This document shows positions 1-9,849 of a stretch of DNA of 64,000 nucleotides, piece by piece. The notes under the pieces were generated by a model. It was not told the DNA's origin. It ran no database searches and worked only from the letters and a program-made list of their open reading frames with translations. Every line of letters begins with the position of its first letter. Positions within the stretch are counted from its first letter, which is position 1. The stretch lies in assembly GCF_030547245.1 (NCBI RefSeq), contig NZ_JAUOQT010000001.1:372001-436000 (forward strand), given 5' to 3'. This DNA comes from Oceanihabitans sp. 2_MG-2023. GTDB lineage: Bacteria; Bacteroidota; Bacteroidia; Flavobacteriales; Flavobacteriaceae. The position numbers and the translations under genes were made by a program.

Positions 1-297
1 TTTACTTCTTCGTGTAAAGTTAAAATGCTGTTCAAAACTTTCTGTAAGTGGGAGCACTTGTAAATTTTGAAATTTATTTACGATATAGTTTTTTGCTTTT
101 TCTGCTCCAGCAGTTCCTGTTCGTCTTCCTTGAAAAGCATCAGAAGATAAAACTTGAACGTGATGTAATAAGGAGTCTGCATGAAACCAATCTTGCGCTA
201 TTATTTCAACTGCTACTTTTGGTGTTTCGGTTTGACTCTTGCAATTGGTAAAGGATATAAACAATAACAATAAGCTGGCAAATGTTCTATAATTCAT
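1..297 (-). CDS. M28-family peptidase-like lipoprotein, N-terminal part only
   Basis: The minus strand reads open from ATG at 295-297 to the window edge, giving the first 99 residues of a longer protein. It begins with a lipoprotein signal peptide (hydrophobic LLLLFISF, lipobox FTNC with Cys at 19). The segment LSSDAFQGRRTGTAGAEKAK near residues 50-69 is the usual N-terminal signature of secreted M28 zinc aminopeptidases of Bacteroidota (substrate-degrading, periplasmic or surface). The metal ligands lie beyond the window, so catalytic integrity cannot be judged. It sits downstream of the sdh operon on the same strand but is separated from it by a terminator, so it is probably its own transcript. 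Confidence 0.75.
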   Translation of the reverse strand, partial: MNYRTFASLLLLFISFTNCKSQTETPKVAVEIIAQDWFHADSLLHHVQVLSSDAFQGRRTGTAGAEKAKNYIVNKFQNLQVLPLTESFEQHFNFTRRSK

Positions 298-330
298 ATT
301 AAAAAATTAAAGGATAAAGCTAAACAAAAA

Positions 331-352
331 ATCTCAAGATTGCTCTTGAGAT
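331..352 (-). terminator. Terminator after sdhB
   Basis: Perfect 9-bp inverted repeat ATCTCAAGA / TCTTGAGAT with a 4-nt loop, flanked by A-rich and T-rich tracts. It lies between the sdhB stop and the start of the M28 peptidase gene, both on the minus strand, so it should end the sdhCAB transcript. Confidence 0.7.
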
Positions 353-419
353 TTTAATTTATAATGAGACCCTAAAACTACACTCCAACAAGCGTTGTGG
401 ACTGTTTAGGGAACAAATA

Positions 420-1172
420 TTATCCTTTTAAACTTGCTGCTAAATACTCACGATTCATACGTGCAATATTTTCTAATGAAATTCCTTTAGGACATTCCAC
501 CTCGCAAGCTCCAGTATTGGTACAGTTACCAAAACCTTCTTCGTCCATTTGCTTCACCATGTTTAAAACACGATCTGTAGCTTCTACCTGACCTTGTGGC
601 AACAATGCAAATTGAGATACTTTTGCTCCTACAAATAACATTGCAGATGAGTTTTTACAAGAAGCAACACAAGCACCACAACCAATACATGTAGCAGCTT
701 CAAAAGCGGTATCTGCATCGTGTTTATTAACAGGAATAGCATTTGCATCAATAGTATTACCTGAAGTATTTACAGAAATAAATCCTCCAGCGTGCTGAAT
801 TCTATCGAAAGAACTTCTATCTACAATTAAATCTTTTACTACAGGAAATGCAGTTGCTCTAAAAGGCTCAATAGTAATTGTATCTCCATCTTTAAACATA
901 CGCATGTGTAACTGACAAGTAGTGACACCACGATCTGGACCATGAGCTTCCCCATTAATATACAAAGAACACATTCCGCAAATTCCTTCACGACAATCGT
1001 GATCGAATGCTACTGGCTCTTCATTATTATTAATTAATTGTTCATTTAAAACGTCTAACATTTCAAGGAAAGACATATCTGGAGAAATATCGCTGACTTT
1101 ATAATCAACCATACTCCCTTTATCACTTGCGTTTTTTTGACGCCAAATCTTAAGTGTTAAATTCATATTCAT
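420..1172 (-). CDS. sdhB: Succinate dehydrogenase / fumarate reductase iron-sulfur subunit
   Basis: 250 aa. It carries electrons from the FAD subunit to the quinone-reducing cytochrome b in respiratory complex II. Visible cluster ligands: [2Fe-2S] motif C60, C65, C68 and C86, then a ferredoxin-type [11 protein letters not shown] with C162, C165, C168 and C172, and C217, C223, C227 near the C-terminus, giving the expected set for one 2Fe-2S, one 4Fe-4S and one 3Fe-4S cluster. Length is normal for type B enzymes. It is the last gene of sdhC-sdhA-sdhB, 8 nt after the sdhA stop. In aerobic flavobacteria the complex normally works as a menaquinone-linked succinate dehydrogenase; the direction of electron flow cannot be read from sequence. 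Confidence 0.97.
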   Translation of the reverse strand: MNMNLTLKIWRQKNASDKGSMVDYKVSDISPDMSFLEMLDVLNEQLINNNEEPVAFDHDCREGICGMCSLYINGEAHGPDRGVTTCQLHMRMFKDGDTITIEPFRATAFPVVKDLIVDRSSFDRIQHAGGFISVNTSGNTIDANAIPVNKHDADTAFEAATCIGCGACVASCKNSSAMLFVGAKVSQFALLPQGQVEATDRVLNMVKQMDEEGFGNCTNTGACEVECPKGISLENIARMNREYLAASLKG

Positions 1173-1180
1173 AGCTTTCC

Positions 1181-3193
1181 TTATTTATAAGATCTTTGTT
1201 TTAATTCAATATCCTTAAACTCTAATTGTTCTTTATGAAGAACTGCATCACTTGGCTCTCCTTTGTATTCCCATGCAGCAACATAAGCGAAGTCTTTATC
1301 GTTACGTAATGCTTCTCCTTTTTGCTCACCATCTAACTCTACAGAGTCTTCTCTAAAGTGTCCTCCACAAGATTCTTCTCTATTAAGAGCATCTTTAGCG
1401 AATAATTCTCCAAGTTCTAAGAAATCTGCAACACGACCAGCTTTTGCCAATTCTTCATTGTATTCTTCGTTAGTTCCAGGCACTTTTACTTCTTTCCAAA
1501 ATTGTGCTCTAAGTTCTTTTATTTCGGCAATTGCTTCGGTTAAACCTTTTACATTTCTAGACATTCCAACTTTATTCCACATGATTTTCCCTAATTTCTT
1601 ATGGAAATAATCTACAGAGTGTTTACCTTCATTAGTAACAAAGAAATTTAATTTCTCTTTTACTTCTTTTTCAGCTTCTTCAAACTCTTTGGTATCTGTT
1701 GCAATTGGTCCTGTACGAATATCATCCGATAAATAATCACCAATAGTATATGGTAATACAAAATAACCATCTGCTAAACCTTGCATTAATGCAGAAGCTC
1801 CAAGTCTGTTTGCACCATGATCAGAGAAATTTGCTTCTCCAATACAGTATAAACCAGGAACGGTTGTCATTAAGTTATAATCTACCCAAACACCTCCCAT
1901 GGTATAGTGTACTGCTGGATAAATCATCATTGGTGTGTTGTATGGATCTTGATCTACAATCTTCTCATACATTTGGAATAAGTTTCCGTATTTATTTTTA
2001 ATTACTTCTTGTCCTAATTTTTTAACAAGAGCAGCATCATTTTCGTTTAATCCTTTAACGTGAGCAGTTTCTTTTCCATAACGTTGAATTGCTGAAGCAA
2101 AATCTAAAAACACAGCTTCACCAGTTGCATTTACACCAAAACCTGCATCACAACGCTCTTTTGCTGCACGAGAGGCAACATCACGAGGTACTAAGTTTCC
2201 GAATGCTGGATAACGACGCTCTAAGTAGTAATCTCTATCTTCTTCTGCTAAATCTTTAGGTTTTAATGTTCCAGCTTTAATAGCCTCTACATCTTTCATG
2301 TGTTTTGGCACCCAAATACGCCCATCATTACGTAAAGACTCCGACATTAACGTTAGTTTAGACTGATGATCTCCAGAAACAGGAATACAAGTTGGGTGAA
2401 TTTGCGTGTAACAAGGGTTTGCAAAGTAAGCACCTCGTTTGTGGGCTTTCCAAGCTGCTGTTACATTAGATCCCATCGCGTTAGTAGATAAGAAAAACAC
2501 ATTACCATAGCCACCAGTTCCTAAAACTACAGCATGTGCCGAGTGTCTTTCGATTTCTCCAGTAATTAAGTTACGTGTTATAATTCCACGAGCTTTTCCA
2601 TCCACCTTTACAACGTCTAACATTTCATGACGGTTGTACATTTTAATTTTACCACGACCTATTTGACGGTTCATGGCAGAATATGCTCCTAATAATAATT
2701 GTTGTCCTGTTTGTCCTGCAGCATAAAATGTTCTTGAAACAAGAACTCCACCAAAGGAACGGTTATCTAATAACCCACCATATTCACGTGCAAAAGGAAC
2801 TCCTTGAGCCACACATTGGTCAATGATATTTGCTGAAACTTCAGCCAAACGATAAACGTTTGCTTCACGAGAACGGTAATCTCCACCTTTTACAGTATCG
2901 TAAAACAATCTGTAAGTAGAATCCCCATCTCCTTGGTAATTTTTTGCTGCGTTTATTCCTCCTTGTGCTGCAATAGAGTGTGCACGTCTTGGAGAATCTT
3001 GAAAGCAAAATGCTTTAACGTTATATCCTAGCTCTGCTAAAGTAGCAGCAGCAGATCCACCAGCTAAACCTGTACCAACAACAATAACATCTATGTTACG
3101 TTTGTTAGCAGGATTCACTAAGTCGATATGATTTTTATAGTCTGTCCATTTATCTTTAATTGGACCTTGAGGTACTTTTGAATCTAAACTCAT
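1181..3193 (-). CDS. sdhA: Succinate dehydrogenase / fumarate reductase flavoprotein subunit
   Basis: 670 aa catalytic subunit that interconverts succinate and fumarate. The dinucleotide fold [19 protein letters not shown] starts near residue 38; the flavinylation motif HSIAAQGGI places the covalent FAD-histidine at H72; the capping-domain substrate segment [14 protein letters not shown] and the late FAD-binding stretch [18 protein letters not shown] are intact. Length and architecture fit the type B complex II of Bacteroidota. It is the middle gene of sdhCAB, with 15 nt to sdhC upstream and 8 nt to sdhB downstream. Confidence 0.97.
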   Translation of the reverse strand: MSLDSKVPQGPIKDKWTDYKNHIDLVNPANKRNIDVIVVGTGLAGGSAAATLAELGYNVKAFCFQDSPRRAHSIAAQGGINAAKNYQGDGDSTYRLFYDTVKGGDYRSREANVYRLAEVSANIIDQCVAQGVPFAREYGGLLDNRSFGGVLVSRTFYAAGQTGQQLLLGAYSAMNRQIGRGKIKMYNRHEMLDVVKVDGKARGIITRNLITGEIERHSAHAVVLGTGGYGNVFFLSTNAMGSNVTAAWKAHKRGAYFANPCYTQIHPTCIPVSGDHQSKLTLMSESLRNDGRIWVPKHMKDVEAIKAGTLKPKDLAEEDRDYYLERRYPAFGNLVPRDVASRAAKERCDAGFGVNATGEAVFLDFASAIQRYGKETAHVKGLNENDAALVKKLGQEVIKNKYGNLFQMYEKIVDQDPYNTPMMIYPAVHYTMGGVWVDYNLMTTVPGLYCIGEANFSDHGANRLGASALMQGLADGYFVLPYTIGDYLSDDIRTGPIATDTKEFEEAEKEVKEKLNFFVTNEGKHSVDYFHKKLGKIMWNKVGMSRNVKGLTEAIAEIKELRAQFWKEVKVPGTNEEYNEELAKAGRVADFLELGELFAKDALNREESCGGHFREDSVELDGEQKGEALRNDKDFAYVAAWEYKGEPSDAVLHKEQLEFKDIELKQRSYK

Positions 3194-3208
3194 AGTAACT
3201 ATTCTTTA

Positions 3209-3883
3209 TTAGTGATTAAAATGGTGAAACAATGCAATAAAAATGAATCCTAGTGGAATGATGATTGCATATGCTTTTCCGAATCCTTTTAATCCTTTAG
3301 TGTATTTATTATTTGCTCCAGCAGATTGAAATGCGGAGTTAAAACCGTGTAATAAATGTAGTGCTAAGAAAACAAAAGCAATACAGTATAATGCAACTCT
3401 CCAAATATCTACAAATTTATGTTGTAGTTCTTCAAAGTATCGATACTCTCCATTAGCTAGCAAACCAGTCATATCCCCTTGAATATACTTGGTATTGATT
3501 TCTGGCAACCAAAAATCATAAAAGTGTAAACAGATAAAAGCTAAAATTGCTAGTCCGCTGTAAATCATATTACGACTCATCCAGCTAGAATTGGCAGCAC
3601 CATTGTTTTTCGCATAGCTAATTGTACGTGCTTTTTTGTTTTTAATTTCTAGTACAAATCCCATTACAAAATGGAAGATAACACCAAAAATTAATACGGG
3701 TTGCATCACATATTGAATCACCCAAAAGGTCCCCATAAAATGAGAAACATCATTAAAAGCATCTGCACTAAATACAGACAATAGGTTAATTGCAAAATGT
3801 TGTAATAAGAAAACCATTAGGAAGAGTGCCGAAAGTGCCATGGCAAACTTTCTTCCAATCGAAGAATTTAAAATTCCGCTCAT
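3209..3883 (-). CDS. sdhC: Succinate dehydrogenase cytochrome b subunit (type B, five-helix)
   Basis: 224 aa integral membrane protein with five hydrophobic helices and several helix-embedded histidines (for example the QHFAINLL, FHFVMGF, CLHFYDFW and ALHLLHGF contexts) that would bind two haems. This is the single-subunit cytochrome b558 type that replaces SdhC+SdhD, typical of Bacteroidota, and it couples the complex to menaquinone. First gene of the operon; a promoter-like TATCTTTG lies about 30 nt upstream of the start. Confidence 0.95.
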   Translation of the reverse strand: MSGILNSSIGRKFAMALSALFLMVFLLQHFAINLLSVFSADAFNDVSHFMGTFWVIQYVMQPVLIFGVIFHFVMGFVLEIKNKKARTISYAKNNGAANSSWMSRNMIYSGLAILAFICLHFYDFWLPEINTKYIQGDMTGLLANGEYRYFEELQHKFVDIWRVALYCIAFVFLALHLLHGFNSAFQSAGANNKYTKGLKGFGKAYAIIIPLGFIFIALFHHFNH

Positions 3884-3912
3884 TATTTTGTGTAGTTAGA
3901 TTATAATATACA

Positions 3913-3940
3913 CAAAGATAATAAGCAACACGAACGCAAA
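3913..3940 (-). promoter_or_regulatory. Candidate sdh operon promoter
   Basis: On the minus strand TTTG, 16 nt, then TATCTTTG, matching the Bacteroidota -33/-7 form (TTTG / TAnnTTTG) although the spacer is slightly short. It lies 30 nt upstream of the sdhC start. Seen by eye; not experimentally supported. Confidence 0.5.
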
Positions 3941-3982
3941 CAAGCTAAAATGGATTTTAAAATTTATTTAGAATGGATTTAA

Positions 3983-4858
3983 TTAATCGACCATAGGAAT
4001 CAGGCCACGAAGCCCCATATCTACAACTTGTTCTCCTGCACTTGGCTCATATTTTCCATCTATATTCACTTCTGTCCACTCGAAACTATTATTAGTCGAA
4101 AATGATAAAGTAACTATTACATCCTCGGTTTCGTCTCCAGAAATAGTGAAGCCATTTTCAAATTCTCCGGTTACCACACAAGAACCTTGTGGAATTGGTG
4201 AAGAATCAAACAATGGATTTGGAACTGTTGTTGCTCCTTCTGGCGCTTGACCTTGTGTGGTAAAACCTAAAGTTTCAAAAGCCCAAAAACCTTGTAGTTT
4301 ATTTTCATTTACTGCTATTTCATTTCCATTTAAATTAAAAGATGTGATGTAATTATTATAACCAACAAAACTGGCTAATGTTCCTGTATATTCATTTCCG
4401 TTTTCGGCTAAAAAATCGATGTTCCCTTCTTGATAAGCTAACGAAACACGAACCCACTCATAATCTCCTGCATTTATTTCACTTATTGGCAGGGTTATAA
4501 AAGTTTCATTATTTCCAGCAAATTCTGCATTTTGAAAATTTATCGCTTTTTCGCCTCCTGATGTTGTTTCATCACCAGAAAAAATAATTTCTCCTGCCCC
4601 TAATGCTGTTAAACCATTTGGGGCAAACTCAATATAATTCGCACTCATTTTACTAATAGTTGGCGATTGTGCTGCATTTCCTGTAGCAACAGCTACCGGT
4701 TGTCCTGTATTACCTAATCGCTCTTGTGTTGGATTGAATTTTAATTGGATAATTAAGTTTGCTTCGGAAGTATTCTCAGGTTCGTTATTGGCATCTTCTG
4801 TACATGAAGAAGACAAAATAAGGAAACAACTTAAAAAGAAAATGGATACAGCTTTCAT
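3983..4858 (-). CDS. Hypothetical lipoprotein, beta-rich
   Basis: 291 aa. Lipoprotein signal peptide ending in lipobox SSSC (Cys 19), followed by an acidic, low-complexity linker, so export to the periplasm or outer membrane is likely. The rest is rich in Thr, Asn, Gly and Phe with no transmembrane helix, suggesting a beta-sandwich surface protein. I do not recognise a family and see no catalytic motif. It stands alone between sdhC and the Asp-box protein, with non-coding DNA on both sides. Confidence 0.75.
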   Translation of the reverse strand: MKAVSIFFLSCFLILSSSCTEDANNEPENTSEANLIIQLKFNPTQERLGNTGQPVAVATGNAAQSPTISKMSANYIEFAPNGLTALGAGEIIFSGDETTSGGEKAINFQNAEFAGNNETFITLPISEINAGDYEWVRVSLAYQEGNIDFLAENGNEYTGTLASFVGYNNYITSFNLNGNEIAVNENKLQGFWAFETLGFTTQGQAPEGATTVPNPLFDSSPIPQGSCVVTGEFENGFTISGDETEDVIVTLSFSTNNSFEWTEVNIDGKYEPSAGEQVVDMGLRGLIPMVD

Positions 4859-5083
4859 ATTAATTAGTTTTTATTAATAACTGAAAAAGTTGAAAAATAG
4901 TATGTTAGGTCTTTCTTTGATTTTCGCTAAGGGAATTAAATGCAGCTGTTTTTTCGAATGCTTTGCGAAGCATGAACAAATGGTATCGAGAACTATTATT
5001 ACAATAAAGTTCATATTTCTCGACACAAATCTTACTCGTTTTCAATCGTAAAATTTACTTGAATTACCGAATTATAGATTCTA

Positions 5084-7924
5084 TTATTTAATTTCGAAAG
5101 CCATTTTCTCGGAATCTATTTGAACAAAATATTTTCCTCTTGGCAAATAATACTTTCCGTTTTTAGCTTCATTAATATCGATACTTGTATTTTCTTTTAG
5201 TAATATTTTCCTTCCGTTTTCTGGTATAGAAAAATCATAATCTACATAGTTAAACCCTTTATCGGCTTCTACCGAAATGGTTTTTAAAGCAGCTCCTCTT
5301 TCCGAAAGGATTTTAATTTCTTTTTTACCAGAAATACGCACATAAAACGAAATTGTTTCTTGTGGTTCCAAAGCATCAAACCATTTACTCCAAGAACTTC
5401 CCCAACGTGAGGAATAAGAAATCTCTTCTATAGGAAAAAGCGTTGTTTTTTTACTTAATAAATTCGCATTCATTTTCTGCAAAGGCGCAATATTTGTTTT
5501 GTAAATACTTCTTCCGTGGGTACCTAACAACAAATCTTTTGCTTCTGGCTGAATCACCAAATCATGAATAGCAACTGCTGGTAAATCTTTAACAAATGCT
5601 TCCCATTTCTCCCCTTTATTAAAAGTGACATATGCACCATTATCGGTTCCTAGATAAAGAATATTCTCATTTTCAGGATCTTCTTTTATCACATTTACAG
5701 GAGACATTGGAAGGTTCGATTTTATGCTTTTCCAGGTATTTCCGTAGTCTTCGGAAACATATACGTAGGTATTAAAATCGTCCCAACGATACCCATTTAA
5801 AGTAATATACACACGTTCTTTTTTATGTTGCGAAGCGATAACGCGAGTAACCCAAAGATCTTTTGGTAAGTTTGTTGAAATGTTTTGCCAGCTTCCTCCT
5901 GCATTTTTGGTAACATGTACAACACCGTCGTCGCTTCCTGTGTAAATAATTCCGAACGCAAAAGGCGATTCACTAATAGATGTTAAGGTTCCATATGCAA
6001 CATTTCCTTTTTTTCCTCCTTGGGTTAAATCTTCACTAATGGCTTTCCAATCGTCACCTTGATTCATAGAACGCATCAATTTATTCCCTCCCAAATACAG
6101 AATGTCTTGATTATGAGAGGATAATAATATTGGTGTTTGCCAATTAAATCGATACGGTCTTTCGCCCAACTCATGCTTTGGCTGGATGTATTTATTTTCT
6201 CGTGTTTCGGGATTTATTCGATAATAATTCCCAAACTGATACCCTGTGTACACCACATTTGCATCTCTACTATCAATTTGAATTTGCATACCATCCCCTC
6301 CCATAATACTTTCCCAAGGGTTCTGTCCGCTTTGTTGCCAAGCTTTATTTTGTGATGCATTATTGGCACCAAACCAAACACCATTGTCTTGCAAACCACC
6401 GTATACATTGTATGGCTTCTCATTATCTACATTAATAGTATAAAACTGGCCTACCGCATTTACATTTAGCTTTTCCCAGCTTTCTCCATCGTCGTAACTC
6501 ATATTTAAACCGCCATCATTTCCATTTATTAAATGCCCTGCTCTATTAGGGTTTACCCAAAGCGCTTGATGGTCTGCATGTACATTTTCTTTACTAATAG
6601 AAGTAAATGTTTTACCACCATCTTTAGATTTTAAAATTGGAACACCCATTACATAAATACCATTTTCATCCTGAGGATCTACACGAATTTCACCAAAATA
6701 ATACCCATAACTATAATACAAATCGTCTAGAAAATCTTCGTGTGTTTTACTCCAAGTTTCACCGCCATCTATACTTTTATAGACTTCAGCTCCTATTACA
6801 GGAGTATCAAAAAGCATGGAATTAGCATCTTCTAAATATGCAGCTACATCTATAGGTTTTACATTGCCACTTCGTACCATTTGCTTTACATTTTCGGCAC
6901 GATATTTTTCTTGAAATCCATTCCTTTTTAAAAAAGTATTCAATTTTTTATCTGCTAACTTTAAGAAACTTTCGGTAGTCATGGTTTTAAAATCTTCTTT
7001 TGTTAAACCACTTTTTCCTGTTTTTTTAGCTTTATTTTCTCTTCGGAATTGATTATCATGCAAAGCATAAATAGTACTATCATCGTAAACTGACAATCCA
7101 ATTCTACCCACACCATTCCCCGTTGGAAACCCACTAGATTCTGTAGAGATCTTTTTCCAAGTTTCGCCAGCATCTACACTTTTATATATAGCAGAGTTGC
7201 TTCCGCTGCCTTCAAAATGCCAAGCTTTTCTATCTCTAGTCCACGAAGCTGCAAACATGATATTGTAATTATTTGGCGCATGTTGTATGTCTATTATTCC
7301 GCTTGACGCATCTACAAAAAGAGTTTGTTTCCATGTTTCCCCACCATCAGTAGTTTTATATATTCCTCGTTCTGTATTAGGAGAATACAAATGACCAATT
7401 ACACCAACCGTTACTTCTTGAGGGTTTTTAGAATTTATTAAAATGCGACCAATATGATGCGAATCGGGAAGCCCTACATTCGTCCATGTTTTTCCATTGT
7501 CACTCGATTTTAAAATACCTATTCCAGAATACGAGGAACGCGAAGAATTATTTTCACCAGTACCAACCCAAAGTGTTTTGTTTTCCCAATCGACTGCTAT
7601 ATCACCAATATTTTGAGTTTGCGATGTATCTAAAACAGGAACAAAAGTCGACCCATTATTTTTGGTATACCATAATCCTCCAGAAGCGTAAGCAACATAA
7701 AACTCAATCGTATTTTTTGGATTCACCGCAAGATCTACGACACGACCACTCATAATGGTTGGGCCTATATTTTTAAAAGACACATTTTTTACCAATGAGC
7801 TTTCCATAAGTAATTGTTTCTCTTTTAACGCATCTTGAACCAAACTAGAAGAAGTTGCTGGTTGTTGCGCTTGCATATTAAAAAAAGCCACTAACGCTAA
7901 AGTACATGTGAAAATCGTTTTCAT
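5084..7924 (-). CDS. Secreted sortilin/Vps10-like beta-propeller protein with Asp-box repeats
   Basis: 946 aa with an N-terminal signal peptide ending at about residue 20 (MQAQQ). The body carries many Asp-box motifs of the form S-x-D-x-G-x-T/S-W (SSDNGKTW, TTDGGETW, SVDAGETW, SIDGGETW, SKDGGKTF, SYDDGESW, SEDYGNTW), the hallmark of BNR/sortilin-type propellers; in this family they are structural and do not prove sialidase activity. Long Bacteroidota proteins of this build are annotated as glycosyl hydrolase-like or VPS10 domain proteins, and their substrate is unknown. There is no obvious type IX sorting domain at the C-terminus (ends MAFEIK). Monocistronic. Confidence 0.85.
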   Translation of the reverse strand: MKTIFTCTLALVAFFNMQAQQPATSSSLVQDALKEKQLLMESSLVKNVSFKNIGPTIMSGRVVDLAVNPKNTIEFYVAYASGGLWYTKNNGSTFVPVLDTSQTQNIGDIAVDWENKTLWVGTGENNSSRSSYSGIGILKSSDNGKTWTNVGLPDSHHIGRILINSKNPQEVTVGVIGHLYSPNTERGIYKTTDGGETWKQTLFVDASSGIIDIQHAPNNYNIMFAASWTRDRKAWHFEGSGSNSAIYKSVDAGETWKKISTESSGFPTGNGVGRIGLSVYDDSTIYALHDNQFRRENKAKKTGKSGLTKEDFKTMTTESFLKLADKKLNTFLKRNGFQEKYRAENVKQMVRSGNVKPIDVAAYLEDANSMLFDTPVIGAEVYKSIDGGETWSKTHEDFLDDLYYSYGYYFGEIRVDPQDENGIYVMGVPILKSKDGGKTFTSISKENVHADHQALWVNPNRAGHLINGNDGGLNMSYDDGESWEKLNVNAVGQFYTINVDNEKPYNVYGGLQDNGVWFGANNASQNKAWQQSGQNPWESIMGGDGMQIQIDSRDANVVYTGYQFGNYYRINPETRENKYIQPKHELGERPYRFNWQTPILLSSHNQDILYLGGNKLMRSMNQGDDWKAISEDLTQGGKKGNVAYGTLTSISESPFAFGIIYTGSDDGVVHVTKNAGGSWQNISTNLPKDLWVTRVIASQHKKERVYITLNGYRWDDFNTYVYVSEDYGNTWKSIKSNLPMSPVNVIKEDPENENILYLGTDNGAYVTFNKGEKWEAFVKDLPAVAIHDLVIQPEAKDLLLGTHGRSIYKTNIAPLQKMNANLLSKKTTLFPIEEISYSSRWGSSWSKWFDALEPQETISFYVRISGKKEIKILSERGAALKTISVEADKGFNYVDYDFSIPENGRKILLKENTSIDINEAKNGKYYLPRGKYFVQIDSEKMAFEIK

Positions 7925-8115
7925 AAAAAATTAAAATTTAATTCTTGAATATAAACAAACTAGGGATAGCCTCAAAACTTCAGTTGTTTTTTAAAATTGT
8001 AAGGAATTATTATTTACAAATAAATTTAACAAAATACCCGCTAAAACACCATTAGAACAATAACCACTTTACGAATACCGTAATAATTTTAGTGATTTTC
8101 ACACCAACTAGCTAA

Positions 8116-8265
8116 TTAAATTCTAATAAAACGGAAAAGTATTTACCATGCATTATTTCACTTGCTCCTCAAGCTGTTAACGGAAACGTAGCAGAAGGTG
8201 CTACTCGTGGTATTGTTATTGTTGCTATTGCTCTTATAAAGAAAGCCATGAATAAAGAACAATAA
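8116..8265 (+). pseudogene. Orphan coding-like tail, possible gene remnant
   Basis: From a stop at 8113-8115 the frame is open to TAA 8263-8265 and encodes about 49 residues. The last third looks protein-like: NGNVAEGATRGIVIVAIALI followed by KKAMNKEQ, a glycine-rich segment, one hydrophobic helix and a basic tail. There is no in-frame ATG. A hairpin terminator follows about 20 nt after the stop, as for a real gene end. It may be the remnant of a small membrane protein, or a real gene with a rare start (ATT or TTG). I do not recognise the family. Confidence 0.35.
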
Positions 8266-8287
8266 AATTCCTACTACGATTCTTAAA

Positions 8288-8315
8288 AGAAGCCTAAATT
8301 TTGAGGTTCTTTTTC
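8288..8315 (+). terminator. Hairpin terminator after orphan frame
   Basis: Stem AGAA(g)CCT / AGGTTCT with an 8-nt loop and one bulged G, running into a T-rich tail. Weak to moderate. Its position just after the 8263 stop argues that something upstream is, or once was, transcribed rightward. Confidence 0.45.
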
Positions 8316-8397
8316 ATTTCAACACTTTTAAATTGTTATTTTTACAAAAGAATAAACAACCAATTTTCACTTTCGTGGAAATGAAAAAATATTTTCG

Positions 8398-9690
8398 ATG
8401 AAATACCACCAAATAGACAATTCGCTTTTCATAAAAAACAGAAAAAACTTTGCAGCACAAATGAAACCAAATAGTTTGGCTGTATTTAACTCAAACGATA
8501 TTTATCCAATAAGTGCAGATAGCACCATGCCTTTTCAGCAACACAGAGATATCTTTTATTTAAGTGGTGTAGATCAAGAAGAAAGCATACTGGTACTTTT
8601 TCCAGATTGCCCAAATCCAAAACATAGAGAACTTTTATTTTTAAAAGAAACGAACGATCATATTGCGGTTTGGGAAGGTGAAAAACTCACCAAAGAAGCT
8701 GCCTTAAAAACTAGTGGAATAAAAACCGTGTATTGGTTACAAGACTTAGAAAAAGTCTTATTTGAAATCATGACACAAGCAGATACAGTTTATATAAACA
8801 CCAACGAACATTACAGAGCTAATGTAGAAACAGAAACTAGAGAAGACCGTTTTACCAAATGGTTAAAAAACAAATATCCTGCGCATACTGTTGCAAAAAG
8901 CAACCCTATTTTACAACGTTTACGTTCTGTAAAAGACCAAATAGAATTAGACTTAATGCAAACCGCTTGCGATATTACCAACAAAGGTTTTAGACGTGTT
9001 TTAGCATTTACAAAACCAGGCGTTTGGGAATACAATATTGAAGCAGAATTTATGCACGAATTTTTAAATAATCGTTCTAAAGGTTTTGCATACACACCAA
9101 TTATTGGTTCTGGAAACAACGCAAATGTGTTACATTATATCGAAAACAACCAAGAATGTAAAGCTGGTGATTTAATATTAATTGATGCTGCTGCAGAATA
9201 CGCAAATTACGCGAGCGACATGACGCGAACCATTCCTGTTTCTGGAAAATATAACGACAGACAAAAAGCAGTATACAACGCGGTTTTAAGAGTAAAAAAC
9301 GCTGCTACAAAAATGCTAGTTCCTGGAACACTTTGGGCAGAATACCATGTAGAAGTTGGTAAATTAATGACCAGCGAATTATTAGGTTTAGGTTTAATAG
9401 ACCAAGCAGATGTTAAAAACGAAAACCCAGATTGGCCAGCATACAAAAAATACTTTATGCATGGAACTTCACATCATATGGGATTAGACACTCATGATTA
9501 TGGTTTACTACACGAACCAATGCAAGAAAACATGGTGTTTACCGTAGAACCTGGAATTTATATTCCAGAGGAAGGTTTTGGAATTCGTTTAGAAGATGAT
9601 GTAGTGATTCAAAAAACGGGAGAACCTTTTAATTTAATGCGAAACATACCAATTGAAATAGAAGAAATTGAAGATTTAATGAACAAATAA
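8398..9690 (+). CDS. pepP: Xaa-Pro aminopeptidase (M24B)
   Basis: 430 aa cytoplasmic metallopeptidase that removes the N-terminal residue ahead of proline. The N-terminal creatinase-like domain is followed by the pita-bread catalytic domain with all five metal ligands: D263 (LIDAAAEY), D274 (SDMTRT), H359 (HGTSHHMG), E384 (VEPG) and E399 (RLEDD). Length matches the E. coli PepP class. Start is the ATG giving MKYHQIDNSLF. It is followed by a strong terminator, so it is probably monocistronic. Confidence 0.93.
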   Translation: MKYHQIDNSLFIKNRKNFAAQMKPNSLAVFNSNDIYPISADSTMPFQQHRDIFYLSGVDQEESILVLFPDCPNPKHRELLFLKETNDHIAVWEGEKLTKEAALKTSGIKTVYWLQDLEKVLFEIMTQADTVYINTNEHYRANVETETREDRFTKWLKNKYPAHTVAKSNPILQRLRSVKDQIELDLMQTACDITNKGFRRVLAFTKPGVWEYNIEAEFMHEFLNNRSKGFAYTPIIGSGNNANVLHYIENNQECKAGDLILIDAAAEYANYASDMTRTIPVSGKYNDRQKAVYNAVLRVKNAATKMLVPGTLWAEYHVEVGKLMTSELLGLGLIDQADVKNENPDWPAYKKYFMHGTSHHMGLDTHDYGLLHEPMQENMVFTVEPGIYIPEEGFGIRLEDDVVIQKTGEPFNLMRNIPIEIEEIEDLMNK

Positions 9691-9706
9691 ACCTTTCTTT
9701 TTAAAT

Positions 9707-9740
9707 AAAAAAAAGCGAGCTATATGGTTCGCTTTTTTTA
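9707..9740 (+). terminator. Terminator after aminopeptidase P
   Basis: A-tract, GCGA, about 10 nt, TCGC, T-tract: a classical intrinsic terminator starting 16 nt after the stop codon. It also shows that an ATG at 9724, in frame with the next gene, lies inside a terminator and is not that gene's start. Confidence 0.85.
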
Positions 9741-9849
9741 TGAAAAAAAATTCTTTTTTTTAAACGTTAGGAAGTCGATAACAAATCGTCTGAACACTTT
9801 TAAAAACAAGCGAATTAATGTAAATTACCAACCTATTAAAGGTAAAATT

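Larger units (their letters stand above)
7925..8397. other. Gene-poor gap of 473 bp
   Basis: Apart from the orphan reading-frame tail at 8116-8265 and the terminator at 8288-8315, I see only AT-rich non-coding sequence here. It should include the upstream regions of the divergent Asp-box protein and aminopeptidase P genes; no clear TAnnTTTG box was found for either. A tiny frame ATG 8381 to TGA 8401 (six codons) overlaps the aminopeptidase start and is probably chance. Confidence 0.5.

Noticed and set aside
9724-9849. Upstream extension of the PLP enzyme to an ATG at 9724
   Set aside because: It overlaps the intrinsic terminator of the preceding gene and adds a basic, Phe-rich stretch unlike the rest; the ATG at 9850 is preferred.
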